Origin: Puniceicoccaceae bacterium | GTDB lineage: Bacteria > Verrucomicrobiota > Verrucomicrobiia > Opitutales > JAFGAQ01 | NCBI GenBank assembly: GCA_028285755.1 | Contig: JANQOQ010000014.1 | Coordinates: 124,001-188,000 of the forward strand | Length of the DNA: 64,000 bases | Reading direction: 5' to 3' | Part shown: positions 47,276-55,232 of the stretch, in pieces | Layout: each line of letters opens with the position of its first letter | Numbering within the stretch: position 1 is the stretch's first letter | Made by a program: the position numbers and the translations under genes | Notes under the pieces: model-generated | What the model saw: the letters and a program-made list of their open reading frames with translations, nothing else | Database searches by the model: none | What the model was told of the DNA's origin: nothing

Positions 47276-48646
47276 TTAAACGGTACCCATATCCCAGCCC
47301 TCACGATAGGGTGGATTGATGAGCTTATTCGCTTCTTCATGATTCGGGATACTCAGTGTCTCCGGATCCCATTCCAGGCGCTGATTACGCATGCGGATGG
47401 AGAGCACTCCCAGTAAGATAAATTCCGTTAAAGGTCCTCCGTAGCTGAAGCTACCGGAGGGCTGGTAACCTTCCTTGATACCATTCAGCCAATCCGTCTC
47501 ATGATTGCCCTTCACGCGCGGGATGTAAGGCTCCGGGCGGTTAGGCATATAAGCCTTGCGCAGACTATCTGGATAGATACGCACACCACCGGCTCCATGC
47601 GAACCATGCACGATCACCCCTTCATCTCCCACAAAGATTGCACCGCTCTTGGGCAGCTCCACATCATTGCTCAATCCTTTCGGGCGGAAGGGCACGAGTC
47701 GGCCATCTGTCCAATTGATGGTAACGGGCGGCTTATCCCCCCGCGCGGCAAACTCATAGCGTACCATCGAGGCGCGAGGATACGTCTCGGCTTCCACATC
47801 TTCCTGCCAGTGCGAAGACGCGCCCTCGACAGCAGTCGGCGCTCCCAGATCCAGCGCATAGAAAGCCGGGTCCAAAATATGACAACCCATATCTCCGAGT
47901 GCTCCGGTACCAAATGCATAAAATCCGCGCCAACTCTGCGGATGATAAATCGGGTGATACGGCCGATATTCAGCGGGCCCCAGCCATTCATCCCAGTTCA
48001 GGGTATCGGGGATTGCCGGCTCATTCATGGGTCTGCCCACGATGGGGAAGGTGCTCCAGGGGTTGCCGCCCACCGGACGGTCCGTCCAGGCATGCACCTC
48101 CGTTATATTACCGATTGCTCCATCATCGACCCACTCTTTGAGCACACGGATCGTTTCCGCCGAGCGTCCCTGGTTACCCATCTGGTGAATCACGCCGGAC
48201 TTTTCCGCAGCCTCGGTCAGCACACGCGATTCATAAATACTGTGCGTCAGCGGTTTCTGTGTATACACATGCAACCCGCGACGCAGTGCCTCCATCGTGA
48301 TGACCGCATGGGTATGATCCGGTGTTCCCACGACAAGCCCGTCGAGATCATCCTCCGCATCCAGCATCTCCATGTAGGTGCTGTAAAGGCGCGCTTGTGG
48401 AAAAGTTTCCGCCGCATTGCTCAAAATACTAGAGTCCACGTCCGCCATCGCGACAACGTCTGCACCCATCAGGTTCTTTAAATTGCTGAATCCCATACGG
48501 AGGCCGACCCCCGCAATCTTCAACTGGTTGCTGGGCGCATCCTGCCCGAAAAGCGGGAATTGAGCGAATTGAAAGGCCGCCGCACCGGCAGCGGCCGTTT
48601 TAATGAAATCGCGGCGATTAACAGAAAGGGGATTTGAATCAGTCAT
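47276..48646 (-). CDS. Tat-exported Gfo/Idh/MocA oxidoreductase 2
   Basis: 456 residues with Tat signal N-R-R-D-F-I-K-T-A-A-A-G-A-A-A-F-Q-F. V-G-L-R-M-G-F-S-N-L, M-A-D-V-D, Y-T-Q-K-P-L-T-H-S (catalytic Lys), H-Q-M-G-N-Q-G-R-S-A, and D-M-G-C-H-I-L-D-P. Aligns end to end with the following gene, so a tandem duplication. Both keep long identical stretches such as A-L-R-R-G-L-H-V-Y-T-Q-K-P. Transcribed away from the ECF sigma gene. Confidence 0.92.
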   Translation of the reverse strand: MTDSNPLSVNRRDFIKTAAAGAAAFQFAQFPLFGQDAPSNQLKIAGVGLRMGFSNLKNLMGADVVAMADVDSSILSNAAETFPQARLYSTYMEMLDAEDDLDGLVVGTPDHTHAVITMEALRRGLHVYTQKPLTHSIYESRVLTEAAEKSGVIHQMGNQGRSAETIRVLKEWVDDGAIGNITEVHAWTDRPVGGNPWSTFPIVGRPMNEPAIPDTLNWDEWLGPAEYRPYHPIYHPQSWRGFYAFGTGALGDMGCHILDPAFYALDLGAPTAVEGASSHWQEDVEAETYPRASMVRYEFAARGDKPPVTINWTDGRLVPFRPKGLSNDVELPKSGAIFVGDEGVIVHGSHGAGGVRIYPDSLRKAYMPNRPEPYIPRVKGNHETDWLNGIKEGYQPSGSFSYGGPLTEFILLGVLSIRMRNQRLEWDPETLSIPNHEEANKLINPPYREGWDMGTV

Positions 48647-48931
48647 AAAGCCTGTAGTAATTCTAGATACTCAAATATTCAAGGATTTCTCAACATATAA
48701 TTTCTGTGAAGACGTGTCATTACTCCATATTCACTAATCAGAGTTACAAAGACTTCAAAAAAGGTTACACTGCTTAATCTCCGGGCTCATTTGTTGTATC
48801 TGCTGCACATTCACCATTCCCTTTTTAAGATCGCGCTGCAAAGCGATGGAAAAATGCTTAAGGGTTGGCATCTGTGAATACGTTATTCTATAATAGAACA
48901 GTAATCTACGCCCATTTCCAGAATTTGCCCG

Positions 48932-49471
48932 ATGCATAGTAATAACCCCGTAGAGCGTAAATGGTTTGAAGCGGAGATAGCCCCGCATGAAACCGCTTTA
49001 AGGGTTTGGCTGCAGCAACGATTTCCCGCAATCGATCATCTGGATGATATCATACAGGATGCTTACATACGAGTCGTCAGTCGCCATAGAATTAAGCCTA
49101 TAGATTATCCCAAAGCGTTCCTTTTTGCGACGAGTCGTAATCTGGTCATTGATTTCTTAAGAAAAAAGAAAATTGTATCGTTTGAGAACTTAAGGGAGAT
49201 CGATCTTGAAACCGTTTTAAGGTCGGACGAGGATGAAATCCAAAAACAAATCCATCGTCTGGAGCAGGAGGTCATCATTTGGGAAGCGATTAACCATCTC
49301 CCCAAAAAGTGTCGTAGGATATTTATATTGAGAAAAATAAATGGTTTATCGCTGTTGGAGATATCCCGGGAACTTGGACTGTCTGTCAAAACAGTAGAAG
49401 TTCAAATCTCGATAGGTATTAAAAAGTGCAAGAAGTTTTTTGAGAGTTATGAAGAGGGGGATGTAAGATGA
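48932..49471 (+). CDS. ECF sigma factor (FecI-like)
   Basis: 179 residues. Region 2: I-D-H-L-D-D-I-I-Q-D-A-Y-I-R-V; region 4: I-W-E-A-I-N-H-L-P-K-K-C-R-R-I-F-I-L-R-K-I-N-G-L-S-L-L-E-I-S-R-E-L-G-L-S-V-K-T-V-E. It directs RNA polymerase to a few target promoters and is held by the FecR protein encoded next (ATGA overlap). The trio sigma-FecR-TonB receptor is the FecIRA layout, here for a saccharide. Confidence 0.93.
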   Translation: MHSNNPVERKWFEAEIAPHETALRVWLQQRFPAIDHLDDIIQDAYIRVVSRHRIKPIDYPKAFLFATSRNLVIDFLRKKKIVSFENLREIDLETVLRSDEDEIQKQIHRLEQEVIIWEAINHLPKKCRRIFILRKINGLSLLEISRELGLSVKTVEVQISIGIKKCKKFFESYEEGDVR

Positions 49472-50508
49472 TATCGTGGATAAGAGAATTCTGGATTATG
49501 CATCTGGGCTCGAAGGAATCACAGGCAGGGTTATGGCTCGCAAAACAGGAGCGAGGTCTGAGTCAGCGGGAGCGAGTGCTTTTTGAGCTTTGGTTAAAGA
49601 AAGACCCGCTCCATGAAGCAACACTCTTTGAGTGTCAGGTAGTATGGCAAGGAATGGACCTGCTCAGCAATAGGGCTAAGGCACGAGTTGGATCATCTAA
49701 GCCTACTAATGCAAGAACCACATTTAGAAATAAAAGTATCTGGGTTTTGGGCACTGCTGCACTTTTGATTATTGCGATCAGCTTATTTTTTACCTCACCA
49801 AAAGATTCTTCAACGGATGAAAACCCGACTTTTGTTTATGAAACTGATGGCTACAAGCGCCATGTCTTGCCGGATGAAAGCGTTCTCGAACTTAAGCCTG
49901 GTACTCGTATCCAAGTGGAATATACGGTACGCCGCAGAACCGTATACTTAGAGAGAGGTGAAGTATTTTTTGATGTGCAGGGGAATTCAGGCAGGCCATT
50001 TGTTGTTGAGTCGGAGCTGGGTTTGGTGACAGCGCTGGGTACAGAATTTACCGTAAAGCAGGGGGAGCAACTCCTGGAAGTCTGGGTAGTGGAAGGTAAG
50101 GTGAAAGTATCCAAAAAGGAGGATTCGTCGGCGAGCGTTGAAAAAGGAACTAAGCCGGTTAATGAATTGAGTGCCGGCCAGATGATTATTCAGGAAGTCA
50201 GTGCTGACAGCTTCCAGACGAAGATAGTTGACGTAAGTGAGCAGGAACTGAAAGTGCAACTCGAATGGAAAGATCAGATTCTCGATTTTGTGTCTGCCCC
50301 ACTATATGAAATTATTGCAGAGTTTAATCGTCTCAACGACATAAAAATCATTATTACCGACGATGAACTAAAGACACAGCGTTTAACCGTAACGATGAAA
50401 CCCAACAACTATAGAGACTTTATTGATCTATTAATACTAACCCTTGGGGTAGAAGCAGAATACACGAACAATTTGATATTCCTGTCGAAAGCACAGGAGA
50501 TTCAGTAA
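49468..50508 (+). CDS. FecR-family anti-sigma factor
   Basis: 346 residues. N-terminal cytoplasmic part (about 1-90, with A-G-L-W-L-A-K-Q-E-R-G-L-S-Q-R-E-R-V-L-F-E-L-W) is DUF4880-like and binds the sigma factor. One span (VLGTAALLIIAISLFFTS), then the FecR domain with L-P-D-E-S-V-L-E-L-K-P-G-T-R and G-E-V-F-F-D-V and V-T-A-L-G-T-E-F-T-V, and a C-terminal STN-like domain (P-L-Y-E-I-I-A-E-F-N-R-L-N). It relays the receptor signal across the inner membrane. Start overlaps the sigma stop. Confidence 0.93.
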   Translation: MISWIREFWIMHLGSKESQAGLWLAKQERGLSQRERVLFELWLKKDPLHEATLFECQVVWQGMDLLSNRAKARVGSSKPTNARTTFRNKSIWVLGTAALLIIAISLFFTSPKDSSTDENPTFVYETDGYKRHVLPDESVLELKPGTRIQVEYTVRRRTVYLERGEVFFDVQGNSGRPFVVESELGLVTALGTEFTVKQGEQLLEVWVVEGKVKVSKKEDSSASVEKGTKPVNELSAGQMIIQEVSADSFQTKIVDVSEQELKVQLEWKDQILDFVSAPLYEIIAEFNRLNDIKIIITDDELKTQRLTVTMKPNNYRDFIDLLILTLGVEAEYTNNLIFLSKAQEIQ

Positions 50509-50614
50509 ATAAATCACTTTTAAATGGATACTGTATACAAAATTCAACTATTTTTAAGGGCTGGCTAATTGTAGCTACGTTATAGGGTGACGAAAGTTGC
50601 TCTGATGAGAATTA

Positions 50615-53600
50615 ATGACCCCAAAAGAAATTCTTACACGGATGTGTTGGAAGCCCCGCATGTATATTTATGTGTTCGGGGTATGCTTCTTTTTGGCTTT
50701 GAGTTGGCCTGTTTGGCCCGAATCCCAGAGACTCGTGAGCTTCGAGATTCCTGCAGGCAATGCAATCGATACACTTCGACTGACATCGCTGCAGGGCGAA
50801 GTGGAGCTTCTGTTTTCGGACTCTGTGGTTGCCGGAGTGAAAACTCCTGCACTAACGGGCGAGTATACCCCAAAGAATGCATTAATCTCACTATTGAAAA
50901 ATACCAGCCTGGAAGTGGTTCAAGCGAAGGAGAATGGAGCATACGCCATCCTTCGAAGGCGGCCCAATCAGACTGTTCAGGGTAACGATCATGAAAAAAT
51001 CCAAACTAATAACCCTGAACAAAATATGAATAAAATTCCAAGTGAACCCCCGACGTTCATGAAAACGGTTCTATCAGCGCTTATGGCACTGGGAACCATT
51101 AATGTCACTGCCCAGGATGCCATGGAAGAGGATGAAAACATCTTCATTATGTCACCGTTTGAAGTCAATACCACTGCAGATTCCGGCTATTTGGCTACGA
51201 ATACCCTGGCAGGCACACGTATTAATACGTCTTTAAGGACCACGCCTTCATCTATTTCGGTTTTCAACATGGATTTCATCGATGATATTGGTGCGAATTC
51301 CATCAGAGAGGCGATCGATTATTCGATGACCTTCCATATTGATGATGGCTCCACCAATGGTAATCACGAACAATTCGGTAACGGAGGTATCCAGGCCCGG
51401 GGGTTTGCCCGTGTTGAGGGAACCGCTGTGGATTTTTTCAATTCTGAGAACTCCACAGACGCTTACAATTTTGAACGTATCTCCTTTGCACGAGGACCCA
51501 ATGCCATCCTTTTTGGCATTGGTAATCCGGGGGGCATCATAAATACTGTAACGAAACGTGCCCGATTCAGCGAAGCTTATGTTTTTGAAATAGAATTTGA
51601 TAACTGGGGGAGTACCCGGGTAAGTACGGATCTTAACACCGTATTAATAGAAGATATGCTGGCGGTTCGTTTGAATCTTCTGCGTAATGAACGTGAAACG
51701 CATCGTGAGAATGACTGGAACGATGCAGATCGAGGGCACATTACCCTCACCTTTAAACCTTTCGATAAAACTACCATACGTTTTTTCTATGATCAATCGG
51801 ATATCAAGCGTTCCAATCAACGGCGTTGGATCGTCCGGGATGGGGTCACTGACTGGATTGCGGAAGGCTCCCGTTATGTTGACTATAACGACTTCGCCCC
51901 TGGGGGTGTCATCGATTTTGGGGCGGTTCGCACAGAGGTGAACGGCCTGGGGGGCAATTTCAGTAATGGAGACCGCCCCACGATTCTCTACACCTCAAAT
52001 GGACTTGTCGGTACCAATTTTAAATACTCATCAAGAACGACAGGGACAGGGGATCAGTTTGTGAATTTTGAAAAATTCGGTTGGAACCGCAAAGACGGTC
52101 TGGGTGGGCCGGTGAACACCACTGACACGGATGAAGAGTCTTATATGTTGATCGCCGAACAACAAATTGGAGATAATTTTTTCATCGAAGGCGCTTGGCG
52201 TAAGGAGGAGTTTAATCGGGCACTTCAGGATAATGTAAATCATGGTGATATTGAACCTTATATCGATATAGCCTTAAGGTTACCCGATGGATCCCCCAAT
52301 CCGAATTTTGGAAGCTACTTTCTCGAGACAAGGCCCCAGCGAAATAATATCTTTAAAGATTTTGAAACCACACGTTTGACGGCATCCTACGATTGGGACA
52401 GCGGTATCAAATGGTTGGGTAGACATCAGGTTGCCGCTCTCGTGCAAAATGAAGAACGTTTTACCCGCTTTAGCAGAGCTCGCCTGGCAAACCGTACCCC
52501 CCTTAACCCGAATCGTAACAGAGTCGGTCAGAACCGGCTTTATACGCGCACCTATATTAATTCCGTACGCAATGATGGACCCAATGGTATGGCTGTAGAT
52601 CTAATTGCAAACCCGATTGCACCTTTCACACTGACGGATCCCGTCACCGGCGATGCCATTGGTACGATAACACCCGAATATATTTGGGACCGTAACCGCC
52701 CAACCAAGGCAGAAACCACCAGTTGGATGTTTGGAGGTCAAAGCAATTTTTGGGAAGAAATGGTTGTGGTAACCTGGGGTTTTCGCAGTGACGAGCTCGA
52801 TCAGTTTAACTTTGTAGAGACCCGTGGTCAGCCCGGTCAACTGCCTGATGAGGTAACTTTGGGCGAATTACAGGATGAGGCAGATTCGTTTTCCGGAGAT
52901 ACGCGGACAGTCGGGGTCGCGATCACACCTTTCGAATGGTTGACGCTGACCGCCAATCAATCCGACAATTTCCAACCACAGACTCGCTTTAATGTGTTTA
53001 ATGAAAACATTGGAAACAAATCTGCCGAGGGTGAGGACTATTCCGTAAGGTTTAATTTGTTTGAGGGTAGAATTTATGCTTCATTGAATTTCTATGAAAC
53101 GGTTGTCGACAATGACACGAACAACGCCTTCTGGTTCTGGACACGGGTAAATCCCATCTGGGAAACCCTTGAGGCTGCCAACTTGGTATCCAATCCTCCT
53201 CTGATTATTGAGAATGGAGTCACTTCTACCAGTTTCACGGGTGAAGGAACGGAGTTTGAGCTTATTGCTAATCCCACCAACAATATTACGCTACGTTTTA
53301 ATTATGCGAATCGTGATATATTTATCAGCGATGTAAATCCGTATGCGTCCGAATACCTGAATATCCACCTGGCAACCTGGCAACAGCATGCCAGCTTGCC
53401 GGTATTGGATGACGAAACAAAAACCATCGGAGATCTTATCGATGAAGTAACCAACGAAAACGACAATCGCCGTAGTCAGATCGGAGGACGTGAGAATAAT
53501 ACTATCGAAACTCGTATGAACTTCTTTGGAAAATATACCTTCGACTCAGACAGCAAGTTTGCGGGCTTTGACGTTGGATTGGGAGCCCGCCACAACGGGG

Positions 53601-53866
53601 AGCGTTTCCTGGGTGTGCAGGACGGGCAGGATATCATGTTTGAATCTTACACCGAATGGGATTTGAAGATCGGTTATGAGCGTGAAATCAATCTGTTTGG
53701 TCACGATATGGATATGAAGCTGGCGCTTAATATACGTAACTTGCTTGATGAAGATCTTGTGATCGTCACAAACTGGGGCAGCCATACGATTGGAGGCGAC
53801 GTAGCTCGCAATGTTACCACACTCAACGCGCGCACAGCCACCTTGCGTGCCACATTTGGATTTTAG
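50615..53866 (+). CDS. TonB-dependent receptor with N-terminal STN domain
   Basis: 1083 residues. Signal peptide near residues 16-36 (MYIYVFGVCFFLALSWPVWP), then an STN signalling domain (F-E-I-P-A-G-N-A-I-D-T-L-R-L to A-Y-A-I-L-R-R-R, about 40-115). Residues 149-167 (M-K-T-V-L-S-A-L-M-A-L-G-T-I-N-V-T-A-Q) look like a second, internal signal peptide, then F-I-M-S-P-F-E-V starts the plug, with G-A-N-S-I-R-E-A-I-D-Y and F-A-R-G-P-N-A-I-L-F-G-I-G-N-P-G-G-I-I-N. The barrel ends R-A-T-F-G-F. An outer-membrane importer that signals to FecR. The ligand is not in the sequence; neighbours suggest a glycan fragment. Confidence 0.93.
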   Translation: MTPKEILTRMCWKPRMYIYVFGVCFFLALSWPVWPESQRLVSFEIPAGNAIDTLRLTSLQGEVELLFSDSVVAGVKTPALTGEYTPKNALISLLKNTSLEVVQAKENGAYAILRRRPNQTVQGNDHEKIQTNNPEQNMNKIPSEPPTFMKTVLSALMALGTINVTAQDAMEEDENIFIMSPFEVNTTADSGYLATNTLAGTRINTSLRTTPSSISVFNMDFIDDIGANSIREAIDYSMTFHIDDGSTNGNHEQFGNGGIQARGFARVEGTAVDFFNSENSTDAYNFERISFARGPNAILFGIGNPGGIINTVTKRARFSEAYVFEIEFDNWGSTRVSTDLNTVLIEDMLAVRLNLLRNERETHRENDWNDADRGHITLTFKPFDKTTIRFFYDQSDIKRSNQRRWIVRDGVTDWIAEGSRYVDYNDFAPGGVIDFGAVRTEVNGLGGNFSNGDRPTILYTSNGLVGTNFKYSSRTTGTGDQFVNFEKFGWNRKDGLGGPVNTTDTDEESYMLIAEQQIGDNFFIEGAWRKEEFNRALQDNVNHGDIEPYIDIALRLPDGSPNPNFGSYFLETRPQRNNIFKDFETTRLTASYDWDSGIKWLGRHQVAALVQNEERFTRFSRARLANRTPLNPNRNRVGQNRLYTRTYINSVRNDGPNGMAVDLIANPIAPFTLTDPVTGDAIGTITPEYIWDRNRPTKAETTSWMFGGQSNFWEEMVVVTWGFRSDELDQFNFVETRGQPGQLPDEVTLGELQDEADSFSGDTRTVGVAITPFEWLTLTANQSDNFQPQTRFNVFNENIGNKSAEGEDYSVRFNLFEGRIYASLNFYETVVDNDTNNAFWFWTRVNPIWETLEAANLVSNPPLIIENGVTSTSFTGEGTEFELIANPTNNITLRFNYANRDIFISDVNPYASEYLNIHLATWQQHASLPVLDDETKTIGDLIDEVTNENDNRRSQIGGRENNTIETRMNFFGKYTFDSDSKFAGFDVGLGARHNGERFLGVQDGQDIMFESYTEWDLKIGYEREINLFGHDMDMKLALNIRNLLDEDLVIVTNWGSHTIGGDVARNVTTLNARTATLRATFGF

Positions 53867-53894
53867 CGCGCTAATAATACGCTTATATTACTAG

Positions 53895-53924
53895 CAGGGT
53901 CGATCGTTTGGGTGATCGGCCCTG
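53895..53924. terminator. Stem-loop between the TonB receptor and the next leftward gene
   Basis: CAGGGTCGATC (53895-53905) and GATCGGCCCTG (53914-53924), 11 bp with one G-T pair and an 8-nt loop, followed by TCTATTTC. Lies between convergent genes and probably ends the receptor transcript. Confidence 0.7.
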
Positions 53925-53950
53925 TCTATTTCAGGAGACTATTTTTTAAA

Positions 53951-55198
53951 TTACGCTTTTAGTCCTTCGGTATCCAGCTCTAGGACTTCCTTTGAGTTTA
54001 CGATATCCTCCCAGGTTACGGTTTTTCCATTGGCATAAGCAGCTTCACGCCCCAGTAACGCCAGGTAATGGCTCTCGATACTCGGTGCAACCGTTTCCTG
54101 AGCGAAATTCTCGTTGATCACATCATTGTAGAATGTGTTCAGATTCACCTGGATGCCCCGGTCATAGATGCCGCGGATTTTTTCCTTCATAAAGCGATCT
54201 CCATTGAAACTCTTTTCACCACGTATATAGACCTCGCCTTCATAGTCCCCATACAACCCACCGTTCAGTCCAAACAGCGTCACATGGTTACTCCAGAGCT
54301 CTGGCATCTCGTTTTGGTCAAAACGTTTGCCCCGGAAATGCATTTTAAACCCATTTCCGTAATCGTACTCGACGATCCAGAGGTCCTGCACATCGCCAGG
54401 CACCGGTTCGCTCAAACCATCCAGAAAGTTTCGCCCTGTTTGCCCGGTTGCAGAAACCGGAGGCCGCCCGATAAACAGGCTCGCCACATCGATTGCGTGC
54501 ACGCTGTACTCTACGATCGATTCGCCGCAAAGTGCCTTCCATTGCAGCCAGTTTTTCAGATTATTCTCTTTGCTGGTATGCGGTGCACGTAATTTAAATC
54601 CGGCGCAACTTGCTTCGATCTCACCATATCGCAGCTCGCCGATATCGCCGGCGGCCACACGGCGTGCCGCTTCATGAAAGTGAGCAAATGCACGGGTCTG
54701 GAAATCGATGAAGAAGCATTTGTTCTGCTTTGCGGACTTCGCAGCCAGTTTTTCAATACGCTTCACGCCCGGGGTATCTACAGCAATTGGCTTCGCCAGC
54801 CAGATGTGTAGCCCTGCATCAACACCCGCCTCCACCTGATCGGGATGAAAATAAGGAGGTGAAAGCACTGCCAGCACATCGATATTACCTGCATCGATCA
54901 GCTTCTCGTGACACTTCAGTCCGGTAAAGCGCATCTTCTCGGGCACTCCATATTTTTCGCCCTGCCGGTCTACCTGGTCCTGAAAGTAGTCCGCCAGCGA
55001 TACGATTTCGTAGCGGCCGTCTGCCAGCGCATTATCGATCACATTGTTGGATCTTCCCCCGCAGCCTACGATCCCGAGGCGTAGCTTCTTTTTGCTTTCT
55101 GTTTGGGACTTTAAGATGGCGGGCATGCTTACTGCCGTTGCTGCAGCGATTCCGCTGGTTTTGATGAATTCACGTCGATCGTATAGTGGGCTCTTCAT
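53951..55198 (-). CDS. Tat-exported Gfo/Idh/MocA oxidoreductase 3
   Basis: 415 residues with Tat signal D-R-R-E-F-I-K-T-S-G-I-A-A-A-T-A. V-G-C-G-G-R-S-N-N nucleotide loop, A-D-Y-F-Q-D-Q-V, W-L-A-K-P-I-A-V-D-T-P (catalytic Lys), and F-I-D-F-Q-T-R-A-F-A-H-F. Only distantly like the pair at 45897-48646 (different signal, A-K-P instead of T-Q-K-P). Leftward, 34 bp downstream of the rhamnosidase gene, so in its operon and probably processing its product in the periplasm. Confidence 0.92.
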   Translation of the reverse strand: MKSPLYDRREFIKTSGIAAATAVSMPAILKSQTESKKKLRLGIVGCGGRSNNVIDNALADGRYEIVSLADYFQDQVDRQGEKYGVPEKMRFTGLKCHEKLIDAGNIDVLAVLSPPYFHPDQVEAGVDAGLHIWLAKPIAVDTPGVKRIEKLAAKSAKQNKCFFIDFQTRAFAHFHEAARRVAAGDIGELRYGEIEASCAGFKLRAPHTSKENNLKNWLQWKALCGESIVEYSVHAIDVASLFIGRPPVSATGQTGRNFLDGLSEPVPGDVQDLWIVEYDYGNGFKMHFRGKRFDQNEMPELWSNHVTLFGLNGGLYGDYEGEVYIRGEKSFNGDRFMKEKIRGIYDRGIQVNLNTFYNDVINENFAQETVAPSIESHYLALLGREAAYANGKTVTWEDIVNSKEVLELDTEGLKA

Positions 55199-55232
55199 AA
55201 TAATGTTAGTTGGGTATTTCTAAAATATAAGT

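Noticed and set aside
47501-48481. Long plus-strand frame of 326 codons
   Set aside because: It is exactly antisense to the Gfo/Idh/MocA gene 2, has an atypical His/Arg-rich composition and no start context; the sense gene is certain.
48755-48988. Minus-strand frame before the ECF sigma gene
   Set aside because: Overlaps the sigma gene start region, poor composition and no motif; the gap more probably holds the promoters.
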